A stretch of 64,000 bases of DNA, from positions 62,001 to 126,000 of the forward strand of contig WIXG01000080.1 in NCBI GenBank assembly GCA_009869945.1. The letters are read 5' to 3'. Shown one piece after another: positions 36,097 through 47,404 of the stretch. The translations under genes were made by a program, and so were the position numbers. The notes below the pieces were generated by a model, which was not told where the DNA came from, made no database searches, and worked only from the letters and a program-made list of their open reading frames with translations. Source of the DNA: Mesaphorura yosii. Its lineage: Eukaryota > Arthropoda > Collembola > Poduromorpha > Tullbergiidae. The first letter of the stretch is position 1; every line of letters starts with the position of its first letter.

Positions 36097-38554
36097 TTAA
36101 GGTGTGCATCTGTCCAAGAATCTTGGATACAAACATGCTTCACGAATGTGGTATCTGTTAAGAAGCCAGCAAAGGAACCTCTCGAGACCCAAGCCATAAC
36201 CGCCGTGTGGTGTGCTTCCAAACTTCCGCTAAAATATTAGACCCAATGAGGTTGACTCTTTACTTTTATTCCGCCTCTCGATCACGCCGTTAATTCTTGC
36301 CAACTTACCTGATCAGTATACCAGTAATATGGAGCTGGATCAATTCCTGCAGTTTTGTATGCCACAAGCATTTCGTCGTAATCATTTATACGCATTGAGC
36401 CACCAACAATTTCACCAACGCCAGGGAGAAGTACATCCACCTTTGAGAATAAGAAGTCAAATCACACAAGCCCATCCCAGAGGGATAGATTTTACTCACA
36501 GATTCCGTCAGTTCTCTGTTCTCCGGACATCTTGACATGTAGAACGATTTAATTGGTGCTGGAAATCGGCAGAACAAGATGGGTTCGTTGATGGTGTCCG
36601 TCATCTTCCTTTCAGGCATTTCAGGTATGTCCTGCAGAAGAACAATGAAATTCATTTTATAGTTTTTTCCATCCAATGCCATAAGCCACTGTCCTGTCCG
36701 TCTTTTACTTCTCCGTATTCATAAAAAGTTCCATCCTCCTTAGTAATTCCATGCTCCTTCAGCCAGACTACGCCATCGGAATAGTTCATCCTCCTGAACG
36801 GAATTTGTGGTCGTTTAAAATCCTACAAGAAAGTCGTACGTAAAATAGAAGTCCAAGTTCTTAAATGAATTTCTGAATTCTTACAGGGTTGAGTTCCATG
36901 ATTAGGTTGCCGCAAGTCTTGAACACTCGATCAACGACATCAACAACCAAAAATTCCAATCTGCTGAGCAAATCCTCAAAACTGATGAAAGGACATTCAG
37001 CTTCCACATGTGTATATTCCGCCAAATGACGCCTGGTGCGACTTTGCTCAGCACGATAACTTTGCGCAACACAAAATACGTCTCCCAACGACGGTAAACA
37101 TGTTTCCAAGTAAAGCTGCGAACTTTGTGTCAGATAAGCTTGTTGTCCAAAAAAGTCCAGCTTGAACAACGTCGATCCACCTTCCACTTGTGTCTGCAAT
37201 ATCAGATCCCAACAACATCAGTAGTCAATTATTGATTCGGCCCCGACCTGTCGCTTTGTCTTTGACTTCAAAACCCACCTGAACAAGTGTTGGCGGGTTG
37301 ACTTCGCAATATCCGTTAGCAAAGTAGTGGTCACGAAATGCTTGCATTAGCGCAGAGCGCACACGAAGCACTTTGCAAGTGTTTTCGCCACGAAGCATAA
37401 TATGCCTTTGATCCAATTGCACATCTGGGTGTGCCTCTTCGTTGAGAATTGCATCGGCTCCTCCCGGCGGCGCTAAGCCAATCACTTCCCAATAATCAAC
37501 TTTTAGTTCTACCCCACCTGGAGCCTAAAATGACATAACTCATTTTAAATTGGACGGCAACGCAAATCGGCGTCACTTGGTACAAGATTTCGAGATTTCC
37601 TACCGTGTGGCCCTCCGGAACACGCGAAACAGTACCCCAAAGGCAAACAGAGGATTCAGTGGAGAGGAGCAGGGCATGGTAGGTCTGACATAGTTTATCA
37701 GTAAGAACTGATTGCAGAAATCCCGTTCCATCTCGCAGTGTTATGAACATCAGAGCCTTGCCTAAAATTCAAATTGGCTTAGATGAAGTTCCAAAGATGT
37801 TGTTTAAAAGAAATATACACCATTTACCTCCACGCCGAAGTCTATGTACCCAACCGAACACTTTAACACGCTTGTTAATGTTTTCCTCGGTGGAAGCCTT
37901 TGATATCTTGATGCGTGTAGCTCCCGGTAAGGATTTATCTTCCTCAATTACTACCTGCAAAAATGTCAGCATCATTAGTGTGAATTTATGACACTCTACT
38001 TAAAACTAAAACCCTCGGTCACGCCACTCAATTTACCTTCTTAGCTTCCTCCAGGTTCTTCGCACGTAATTCAGCATCCTCGGTTTCTTTCTTCGAGGTT
38101 GCAGCATCCTTATGTGCTTCTCTCGTGTATATCTTCAGAATCTTCTTAAACTGCGATTTTGCAACCGGGTCATATTTCTGAATGAAAGAAAATGTTAGCA
38201 TGAAGTTAATAATCGTAGTTAATAGTAGTTATAGGTTCAACTCGACTGGCCAACATTACAAATTGCACTACGGTTACAAACCTTGCCATCCTCCTTCGAA
38301 TCGACGAAAATCGTTGGCCACGGCTCCTTTCCAGCTGCTTTTAGTGCACGAAGCACGGTCTTGAAAGGTTTAGCTTCAGAACCATCGCCGCTTCCGTCAT
38401 CACCTGCCTTCTCTGAAGTGTACAATGTCTTGTCACCTTCACACAAGAATTAACGAATTAGGAGCATCATCATGCTAATGGCGACAGTTCTTTCAGTAAT
38501 TGTCGTTAACTTACTCAATGTTAAGTTGTCCATCTGTTCACCGGCGTCTGCCAT
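36097..38554 (-). CDS. NARS1: Cytosolic asparaginyl-tRNA synthetase
   Basis: Class IIb synthetase for tRNA-Asn. Exons are 38515-38554, 38282-38436, 38037-38177, 37828-37954, 37604-37761, 37279-37524, 36885-37193, 36709-36822, 36500-36631, 36309-36440 and 36097-36228, giving 561 residues (human 548). It has the eukaryote-specific N-terminal domain ([33 protein letters not shown]) and a charged linker helix. The OB-fold anticodon domain follows ([33 protein letters not shown]). The catalytic core shows [20 protein letters not shown] and [20 protein letters not shown] (motif 2). Motif 3 is [20 protein letters not shown], and the protein ends [11 protein letters not shown] like human. The ATG at 38554 gives a short lead ([14 protein letters not shown]) different from the human start. 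Confidence 0.95.
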
Positions 38555-39487
38555 CGTCGAACGAAGGTCTGTCTGTTTGGTTTGACTTCAGTGCTCTTAA
38601 ATTATGGGAGTAAATCGTCGGCCCTAGCGTGGTGATGTATAAAAGCGAGATCAGTTATGTCTTGAAAGTCCTTAATTATAGCTTTCGCTTCCAGTGCGAT
38701 ACTCAAAGTAACCGATTACAAACACCCGCACTCAAATCTATGCATCTGCCTGCGAAGAATTTTATTTTCTGATGAAATGAATGGATGGGCTGACGTTTCA
38801 CTCTCGTGGAATGGCTCGTAAACACGCGTGCTCTCTTGTATGAATGACGCGAGTAAATAAAGAGAAAAGGAAACATACGGGATGGATGAACCGCTCGTGA
38901 AATGATGATGAAATTCGTAACTCACATTTCAGCAAAATTGCGCACTTGTTGTAAGCCACCAAGCTTTACCACCACAAAACGGTACACGAAAACATGAGCA
39001 AATCTCATATCACAGACGACTTCTGATCCTCAGTTTGTGACTAACTTACGCAAAAAGGTATTTCGTACGCATACAATTCTGGCGAAAGGCGAATAGAGTT
39101 GAATGTGAAAGTAGCTAGTCAAAAGAAGTTATTACGTTCGATATTTGTTTTGAAATTTACAAGGACGATTTTTTGCAATTTATTGAACATAAAAATGTTT
39201 GCAGTATGCCCTTAAGCCTCAATGAACGAAAATATTATTAAGGATTGCATGAGAATTGGAACAATTGTCAGTCTTCCAGGCCACGCTCCTAAGAGCTGGA
39301 CGGGCTGGTGGTTAAAACCGAAAACCGTTGTCTGATGAGGCTTCGCTCGTCACAGTCGTTAAAACTGTCTCCTTCTACGGGAGGTTGGAGGCGACTGTCC
39401 AGGAGGCTTATTTAGAGTGCTTCTATCACCCAAGCTTTTTGTGCGGCTTTTTGTGGTAGCCTTTGACGCACTTTGTTCTTTCTTAGT
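38555..39487. other. Gap between AsnRS start and the C2H2 gene
   Basis: It should contain the AsnRS promoter on the right strand sense and the 3' UTR of the C2H2 gene. A donor-like site just inside the C2H2 stop (ACTA|GTAAGT, near 39500) leaves room for a tiny extra last exon here. Nothing else is recognised. Confidence 0.4.
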
Positions 39488-40233
39488 TCAACACTTACTA
39501 GTTCGTGAGCGTCGTGCCGATGTTGTAGGCTGTTCGCTACCAGGAGACCATTCTGTTCCAGAAGATTGGAAGCTTTCAAAATTTCTCGATTGTTCCAGGT
39601 CTGTTTGGGAGTCCGGGCTTCTTCTGCAGTTCCGACTATTTCTCCTGTGCTTAACGAACTTTGACTTTAACTTGAACGTTTTTCCACACTTGTCGCATTC
39701 AAAGGTATCAATGATGTCGTGGGCAACAATTATGTGCGACAACAGGACAATGACATCCGAGAAACTTCGGCCACACTCCACGAAGTACGGACAAACAAAC
39801 GGTGGCAATCCTTTGTGAATTTCAATATGCTTTCGATATCTTGTCTTTTCTCTCAAAGTATCATGAGGCAGTGGCTGATTGCAAATTGGGCATTTCTTAA
39901 ACAACCCGTTCGTTGCTGGACTATTCAGAACTGTCGGGTCAAAATTAGCCAAGGAGCAGTGCGGACGCTCTTCTTGACGTGGACGTGGAGGACGCTCGTA
40001 GTCTTGGCGGCACTACTGACTGACCGCAAATTTGCGATGGTGGAGATAGGTGTAGCAGAAAGTGAAACATGGATTCTGACAATTCTTACGGTTGGAACAA
40101 TGTTTGATAGCTTTGCCTTTTTGGTGGGTGAGAGGCAACTGTTGAAACGAACATTTTTGTAGCTGGAACAGGAACGCTCCACCGGTACCGTTTGCTTAGC
40201 GGAAACTGCGGATTCTTGGGAAGTACGAGACAT
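39488..40233 (-). CDS. Small C2H2 zinc-finger protein, unrecognised
   Basis: I do not recognise an orthologue. Exons 40090-40233 and 39488-40012, joined by a 77-base GTAAGA...TAG intron, give 222 residues from the ATG at 40233. The N-terminus is basic and Ser-rich. The second exon has a Cys2-His2-like unit (CPICNQPLPHDTL, then YRKHIEIH), a second with wide spacing (CPYFVECGRSFSDV, then LLSHIIVAH), and a third (CDKCGKTFKLKSKFVKH, ending in a Cys-containing tail). It is probably a nuclear nucleic-acid-binding protein. The last residues are uncertain, because a consensus donor overlaps the codons before the stop and the true C-terminus could lie in a further exon. The intron is inferred from frame and splice consensus. 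Confidence 0.65.
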
Positions 40234-40302
40234 CTCTTTCCTACTAACACATTGAAACTTTATTTAAACTCCCACAACCACAATAATAATGAAGAGCGAC
40301 CG

Positions 40303-41047
40303 TCACCTGATTAAATTTTGAGTCATTGCAGCCATAGCTCCACTGGCTCGTGTCAGATTGTTCGCTGAACCGGAGGCAACGGGGGTTTGATCAGCTGTAG
40401 GAGCGTTTTGTGGGGTTTCGCGTGCACTACTCCCACCATTTTCACTCTTCCTTTGCTTATCAACCTGCCTTGAGATTTCTTTCAGGACCCTCTCAACTTT
40501 CTTCTGAGTATGTTCAACAACCAGACTTGGATGCCCTTCATTTGGTGTGATTTTAATCGCTGCTTGTTTGGGTATTCCTTTCCACACCATCTGCATGCAC
40601 GAATGAGGGCTTCTATATCAGTCTTATTAGCTGAATTGAGCTTATTTTCCATTATATGTTGAACCCCTAGAACGCTGACGCCTAAACTTCCTTAACAATT
40701 GTAAGATGAAAGGATGACGGGATGAGACCGTGTACCGGCGAAAGAGACATTTAACTTCCAAATCAGGAAACTTACCAGTTCCAAAATGTACAATTTTCTG
40801 ACGTCCTGACTCGTAGGCACAAATGATGTCTATCTGTAATGTAACAACTACTTATGTTCAGTTAATAATTCTGCAACTGCTGTTTTTGGACACTGCTCTT
40901 ACAAAAGAGAAGGAACAGAACTTTTGAAAAAGCGGAGAATGAAATTTGAATCCAGAGTCCAACCAATCCCTGCTTGACTACGATGAACAAAGTCCAGACT
41001 ACAGAGTCGAGCAATAACCTTCTTTTGCTTACTGAAATAGTTTTCAA
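40303..41047 (-). CDS. Unresolved small gene, probably basic helical protein
   Basis: I do not recognise this gene and could not settle its frame. The best-looking internal exon is 40776-40833, with acceptor ACATTACAG and donor GTAAGT. In one frame it encodes IDIICAYESGRQKIVHFGT. The last open stretch ends at 40303 and encodes a helical, charged segment (SLVVEHTQKKVERVLKEISR) followed by a Ser/Ala/Thr-rich tail. Upstream, 40862-41047 is open with an ATG and a hydrophobic region, and a GTAAGA donor near 40912 could join it to 40833. The connecting exon near 40600-40690 reads in two frames. The coordinates are an envelope, not a joined model. Confidence 0.3.
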
Positions 41048-42589
41048 TAGTCAATAAAGAAGTTCAGGAAATTATTAATTTACAGCAGCCCTTATTCGGA
41101 AGCCGTCGCTTGACATTCTGTGGCGTAGCCCTGAATCGACCTTTATTGGCAACAAATTAACGTGGAAAAGAAACACTTCTGAGAGGAAGCATTTCTTACC
41201 ACTCACTTTTGACCTCAGAATATAAAATTCGCAGCACAAAATTATTGACCGAATTTAGTATTTGATGATGAAACAGTGAGGTATAATGTGCACGTTTGTT
41301 TTTGCATTAATGTTTCTTTTTCGCATAGTTTTAGAGCAAGCGATAAATGCATTGTAACGGAAACTTCAATCTCGCGTTAAAAATCGAATATCCATTTCTC
41401 AGTTCTAAAAATTTCACAACCATTTTTTACCATGTCCTACATGATGGTATAAGTGGCGAGCCGAAACTCAATCCGCACCTCGCGTCATCTCCTTGTCAGG
41501 AGATCAGAGAGAGCTTCATTTTCAGCTTAAATAATCAAGAAGTGTATACAACTCTAGCAAGGCAAGTAAATGCTGTGCAAGAAAATAGTCGGAGTTGGGG
41601 ACGCATTTACACGTCATGATCATTACATTAGTGCGCCATTAATTACTATCCCAGCAGCGGCGGTCCTTGGTCACTGCGAGGTTGCAACCCTTTTGTATAT
41701 TGTTGTATGATTCCGCAAGCGAAGAAGCTGAAGGTAGAACGATATTGACCGCTCTCAAGAAATCGACTATCCCTATGTTCAAGTCAACGTTAATTACGAT
41801 GACTAACGGGTGATGACCCGTTCCACTCCTCCACTTTTAAAATTATGCGATGAGATGTGATTTTTATGATGCAATGGGACGTGCGAGGGTTGATAGAAAT
41901 TTCACCGACGCGACACTGTGACGCTACACGGCGAAGCTCTTTATGACTTTTACAGGAATTCAGTCGTAAACCACGGATGAATAGTAATAAGTTTCCGGAC
42001 GTTTGTTTCTAGGTCATGTTCTGAGTAGTTTCAGTCGAGGATGAGGACCAAGAGAAAGGGTCATTCGCGTTCGTCTCGGCACTCGGCAGCTGCACTGACG
42101 TCACGCCTCATCCGCATCTCTCCGCAGATCACCTTGCTTTGTTGTTACTGAGCCCATGCTATTTATAGGCATGGGCACTCGCAAGTCCCAATCTGCAGTA
42201 TTTCAGTCATGGGTTAAGAATTTGCATCTTTCACGTGTACGTGTGCTTAAAACGTTGTTATGATTCATTGTTAAACGATTGAAAGAAAATGCGAATGAGA
42301 CGGAGATGAGAGGGCGGACCGCTGTGACACTAGTAAGAAACAATTGCGGGATTAGGCATTGTTGCAAAAAAGAAAGCATGCATGTAATGAATGAACAGTA
42401 CTTTTACATAATAAAAATACCAATTTCATATTTTCTACTTCGAAGCGCTGACGATCCGTTTCCGTCACGTATAAATGCATGTTCTTTGACACCGATGATC
42501 TCAGTTTCAATAGTTCTTCATCTTTGACACCTTCAAATTGCAAGAGAGTGACAACAGATTAGACTAGGCTCAGAATCTCTTCGTTCGAA
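41048..42589. promoter_or_regulatory. Intergenic region with a CRE and a palindrome-flanked TATA box
   Basis: Most of this 1.5 kb shows no gene; the open frame at 41347-41619 lacks motifs. At 42096-42103 there is a perfect TGACGTCA. At 42160-42167 TATTTATA sits exactly between the arms of the inverted repeat GCCCATGC/GCATGGGC (42152-42159 and 42169-42176). An arthropod-type initiator TCAGTC lies at 42203-42208. This is probably the promoter of the secreted-protein gene at 42590. Confidence 0.5.
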
Positions 42590-43692
42590 ATGTCACCAGC
42601 AACAAGTTTCGTGGCTTGCCTCTTCGCGATTGTTTTAACTTTTCACGAAAGCTATTGCTCAACGGACAACCTTCAAGCTCTGGAACCGAGTGATGCCAAG
42701 CAGGCCAATCCTGACCCCAAGTCAACATTGGAAGCAACGGGTACGCGTACTGGAAAACAGTCTGCGTTTTTTCCATCACAGCAGAGTGAAGACCCAAGAG
42801 AGGTGGCTGCCAAGACATTACATGGCATCAATGGCGTGGTGACTGAAGAGAAAATCAGCCCACAAGCGAAGGAGGACTCGTACAGCGTCGCCGCAAAGGA
42901 CTTTGGGTACAACATCCAAAGTCAGCAGTATCTACCATATCCAATTCAACAAAATGGGGGCTACCCCAGTTACGCACCACCAAGTGCATCATATGGGGAT
43001 GATGTTGGTAAGTTTTCCCTTCGCTGTGCTAGTCCCTTCTTTGCACTTGGACTGGGCTAAAAAGCTCGCTGAATATTTCAGGATTTGGTCTTGACAATTT
43101 TGGAAACGCGGGCATCGGAGGCCTCGGTGGTTTTCTTGGTCTCCTAGGGCTTAAGGGACTCAAGGGCTTGGGCGTCTTGGGCGTCCTGAAAGCTCTCGCT
43201 ATCCCAGCCTTGCTCTTTGTATTTCCCATTTTGCTGATTTTGCCAATTCTCTTTCTCTTCCTTCCCATTCCACTGATAACCATTTCCAACGGCAATCGCA
43301 ATGGCAAGAAAAGGGCAGGCGTTCGCCCAACCTCCATTTTAGGATTCAGTTTACCGGACATCAGCGGAAAGGTTTCGCAAATTTCTAGAGCAGTTATGGA
43401 ATCGGAGAAGTGCGTGGAGCGAGCATCGTGCGAAATCAGTCGCTACAGCCGCGGCACAATTTTCGACAGGACGCTTAAAAAGTAAGAGCTCAAACGAATT
43501 ACTTGAAAGCTGGCTCTGAAGCAAATATTGATTGATTTCAGAGTTATCACCCAATTCGAGTCGGTGATGCCAAATCCACTTCTCCGAATGGCCACAGCGT
43601 ACATGGACGCCAACAGCTGCAGGCAGTACACATGTTACCTGATGGATGATCACGATCACAGGCCACTGCGCCATACTCAGAAAAAGAACTGA
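42590..43692 (+). CDS. Orphan secreted or membrane-associated arthropod protein
   Basis: No family is recognised. Exons 42590-43007, 43082-43481 and 43542-43692 give 322 residues. The N-terminus is a clear signal peptide (SFVACLFAIVLTFHESYCS). Next comes a polar region that becomes Gln/Pro/Tyr-rich (SQQYLPYPIQQNGGYPSY). A Gly/Leu repeat follows (GIGGLGGFLGLLGLKGLKGL), running into a very hydrophobic stretch of about 30 residues (ALLFVFPILLILPILFLFLP) that could span or insert into a membrane. After a dibasic GKKR comes a more ordered C-terminal domain with four cysteines (SEKCVERASCEIS and NSCRQYTCYLM). The layout resembles many unnamed cuticular or secretory arthropod proteins. AATAAA lies at 43885-43890. 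Confidence 0.75.
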
Positions 43693-44287
43693 AGAGCCAC
43701 ACTCCCATTAAATGAAATGGGTACAAGCCAAAGCTTAAAATGACATTCGCATTTATTGGACCGGACGCGGAGGAGCGCGAACTGCCGGCTACTAGATTTC
43801 GAGATTCTGCTGCCGATCCCCACCGCAGTAATTTTAAGTTAACCAGAATGGGACTATACGAACTGACATTTTGTAATTGTAGTGAATAAATTAGTTGATA
43901 ACTCTTAATGCTGTACACGGTATAGAAATTAGAGCCACGTTGAATTGTTGAATTAGCCTGCAGCGTGGCTCACATTGCCCCTCATGCAAAGAGGAGTTAT
44001 TCAAGTTGAGCTTTTAGTGAGCTGTTTTGTCGCTTTGTCTGGAGCCGTGGATGGTGGATGGCTGATGGTTTGGTTTTGTTTCGTATCGATCTTTCTTAAA
44101 AGTTTTGGAGCCTAGTGCAGAAAAAGTAGAAGATATACCACGCAAACAGCTGAGTGTTGAGATTAAGCGCACTCACTTCAGAAAAGATTTGAAATTACTC
44201 AGCTGCTTTGTGGAACATAAAAGCTGTTTTGCTTGATAATTAACTGTATCATATAAGCTCTTCTAAAGGTTGACTACCATAATCACA
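43693..44287. other. Gap between the secreted-protein gene and CMAS
   Basis: It holds the 3' UTR of the left gene with AATAAA at 43885-43890, and then the presumed CMAS promoter. No other feature is seen. Confidence 0.45.
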
Positions 44288-45336
44288 ATGTCAGCCATCA
44301 GCCGGGCATTGGTGACGATGAGTTTGTTGGTGCTTACTCCAGAGAATGATCAGACACGTTCACTGTCCTCCATCTGGTCTTCAGTTTCGAGTTTGTACCA
44401 AGGCACTCCACGGTCCATGGCTGTCGATCTCTACAGTGACGCCTCAGACATTGGGATTGACGGCTTGATTCTTGCGCGGAAGGGAAGCAAGGGAATTTCG
44501 CATAAAAATGTCGCCCTCTTGAATGGACACCCTCTGATTTACTACGCGTTGATGGCCATGATACAGAGCACAGGTAAGCGAGAAGGAACAACGATAAGCT
44601 GCATTAATCACAGATTCACAATCAACTTTTCGGTCTTGCTTTAGTGTTCACGAGGATTTGGGTATCGACTGATGATCCTCTGGTCTCGGAATACATCAAC
44701 GCATTTAGGAATAACGCAAGTGAAACAACGGTGCCAATCAATATACACAATCGGGCATGGTACACCGCCACTGATGAGGCAACTTCTCTTGTCGCGGTGC
44801 AAGAATTCCTCAACCATCACCCTGAAGCTAAAGTGATTGGGCTGGTTCAAGCGACATCCCCACTTATCCAGTCAAGATTTTTAGTATCCGCTGCGCGATT
44901 AATGAAAACGACGAAGGCGGATTCTATGTTTTCTGTAACACGCCAGTTCAAATTCAGGTGGTCAGAAGTGGGCCCACAAAAGGCTTCTTGGACACAGCCG
45001 CTAAACTTTGACCCACGCGCACGTCCACGCCGGCAGGACTGGGAAGGAGAGCTGGTGGAGAATGGAATGTTTTACTTCATTAAAGCTGAACTCGTTTCCG
45101 AACCCGAAGGATTGCTGCAGGGAAAACGGTATGATTCCGTAGTCAGCTGCATTCCAATTTTTACGAGTGTACTTTTATGAGAAATTTTGCATTACAGATC
45201 ACTGTACTACGAGGTCCCGAAGGAGTATAGCGTGGAAATCGATTCACCAGAAGATTTGGAGTACGCCGAAATCTTAATGAAGAAATTTGCGCTGCAGGAA
45301 GTGAAGCGCAATTGCTCGCATAAATGTGAATTGTGA
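44288..45336 (+). CDS. CMAS: N-acylneuraminate cytidylyltransferase (CMP-sialic acid synthetase)
   Basis: Activates sialic acid with CTP to CMP-sialic acid for sialyltransferases. Exons are 44288-44573, 44645-45128 and 45198-45336, giving 302 residues. Family motifs: the CTP-binding loop DGLILARKGSKGI; HPLIYYALMAMIQST; RIWVSTDDPLVSEY; LVQATSPL; FKFRWSEVG; the strongly conserved PRRQDWEGELVENGMFYF; and YSVEIDSPEDLEYAE. Like the insect enzymes and unlike vertebrate CMAS, it lacks the C-terminal phosphatase-like (HAD) domain. The first 65 residues before the catalytic domain are not conserved. They contain a short hydrophobic run (ALVTMSLLVL) that might be a weak signal sequence, in line with the secretory-pathway location known for fly CSAS. 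AATAAA is at 45508-45513. Confidence 0.92.
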
Positions 45337-45844
45337 TTAATCCTGCTGTGCAAGCGCAAGCATCACCGTTTGTGTTCATTTTGCAACTTTTTACCATTTT
45401 CTAGTGATAACTTTTAAACATAAGCACGCAATGACAGTTTTTGTACGAAGTATTCATGTCTAACTATGAATCAAGAATTAGAATTGAGATTAACATTGAA
45501 TGAATCAAATAAAGACTGATCGGATTCAGTTCTGAAATTCTGATGTCACATGCCCCTCTTCCGTATTCCGTTCAAGGTTTGGTTACGAGCATTGAATTTC
45601 CCAATCGTACAAGAACTCATTCAATTCAATGAGAGCTGAGAACTTTTATTCTTGGTCCGAAAAAATCCTCTTATACACGCGGGAGCTGAGTCTGCACTTG
45701 CATCGTAAACTGATTTGGATTAGTGAATCGTGAGTCGTGGAGAATATTGGTCCGAAAGCTGATTAGATTACGGTTAGCGAATTCATAGACCGTGAAAAAG
45801 TGGGAAGTGTTCGGAGCGTCGACCCACTCGAACCTTCCGGAATT
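45337..45844. other. Gap between CMAS and ATPAF2
   Basis: It contains the CMAS polyadenylation signal at 45508-45513 and presumably the ATPAF2 promoter. Nothing else is seen. Confidence 0.45.
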
Positions 45845-47033
45845 ATGAAGCCCCCGACAGCAACATTGGTCACTTTATGGAACAAGGCACAAGCACTGCG
45901 CTCCATTGCCATTATGAGGCAAGAAGCAACCGGCGCTGCTGGAGCAAGAAGATTTTACTCACCTGAACGTAAGGCTATGGTTCTATTGATTTAATTGGCT
46001 TAATGTAATGTATGTACTTAATCTAACGGACGGATGTATAATTTCAGCCGCCAAGAGATTTTATGCGGAAGTCTCCGTACACACAAATGGTGCCACTAAG
46101 ACGCCCAAATCATTCGAGATCCATTTAGATCAGAAAAAACTGAAGACTCCTGGAGGAAAGCAGCCTTTCACGGTTCAGAATGAAACGATTGCACAGGCAA
46201 TTGCCACGGAATGGGCATCACAACAGAAGCACGTGCTGCAATCCCATATGCATTTAGTAAGTACAGAGTATACGAAAGAGAAAAGGAGAAAACGATAAAT
46301 TCGTTGGGAATAAACTCAAGATTTATATTCTTTGTGTAGACTGCTTTGGGCAATACCGTTCAAGACAATCCATTGCGTAAAACGAAGGACGATATGCTGA
46401 CCAGCATAATGAATTCTTTGACGCAGGACACGCTTCTTTTCAGAAATGCTGTAAATCAGAAATTAATGATATCTGTCACGATGTTAGATCGTTGAATTAA
46501 TCTTCGGGATTTCTATCTTAGGACAACCCGAAACTACTGGAGAGACAGCAGAAAGAATGGGACCCAATTGTGGCTTGGTTTGAAAATGAATACAATGTGA
46601 CTATCCCGATTTTCGAATCATCGATTGTGCCAACTGGTTTCATCCCGAAGGAAAGCGCTAAGAATTTGCTTTCCGCCCTGAATCAGTTAAATATTGAATC
46701 ACTGTATGGGCTGCATTTTGGAGTGGGCTCCGTGCAATCATTAATTTTGCCACTCGCCGTACTAGCTCAAAAACTGACGGTAGAAGAGGCTGTGCAGCTA
46801 AGTCGACTGGAATTGCGGTTTCAGGTATTTAATTTACTCATACTATAGAGTCATCGCATTCGATTCGGACTGACGATGTCAATTCATTTTAGATTGAACA
46901 TTGGGGCAATGTGGAGTGGGCTCACGACCTGGAGTTGTACGACTCCTTGGCCAGACTTTCAGCCGCCATGATCTTCATGTATACACACAGCAAGCCCCCA
47001 TTTTCAAAGTTAACATCGGCATCGAGTTTATAA
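45845..47033 (+). CDS. ATPAF2: ATP synthase mitochondrial F1 complex assembly factor 2 (ATP12 family)
   Basis: Mitochondrial matrix chaperone that binds the F1 alpha subunit before hexamer assembly. Exons are 45845-45968, 46048-46256, 46340-46450, 46522-46824 and 46893-47033, giving 295 residues (human 289). The N-terminus is basic and free of acidic residues for about 25 positions, as expected of a mitochondrial targeting sequence. Family segments: AAKRFYAEVSVHT, FEIHLDQKKLKTPGGKQPF, AIATEWASQQKHVLQSHMHL, ALGNTVQDNPLRKTKDDML, RQQKEWDPIVAWFENEYNV, LTVEEAVQLSRLELRFQIEH and WGNVEWAHDLELYDSLARLS. AATAAA is at 47059-47064. The gene faces the C2CD2-like gene tail to tail. Confidence 0.93.
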
Positions 47034-47404
47034 AATAGAGGTTAGCTTTAATTACTTGAATAAATTGCACAATACTGGAATACAGAATACAATGATATCG
47101 TAAGATAAAGATAATTACTGTACGCCAAGTACATGTGACTGACTACGAATGGTGCCAATTTGACTAGACTTCTGTTTGTCTTGCTCAGGTTGAGATTACA
47201 ATTGGTAATATTGATAGATTCATAGTAAGATCGTGCTGTGATAAGTGGCGATAAGTCGGTAAGTTAACTACAGCTACCAATTGTGTCTATAGTCTAATGA
47301 AGCTCAGTACATTTTTAATTTGGCATTCCCTAAACTACGACCCTCCCCAAAACTTAAACCTAAACATGGCAATGCGAACATTTGCTGCCATTTGATAATC
47401 TCAT
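47034..47404. other. Tail-to-tail gap between ATPAF2 and the C2CD2-like gene
   Basis: It holds the two 3' UTRs, with the ATPAF2 signal AATAAA at 47059-47064. No other feature is seen. Confidence 0.45.

Noticed and set aside
41347..41619. 90-codon plus-strand open frame
   Set aside because: No motif, no splice partners and no upstream promoter signals; it sits in a gene-free region.
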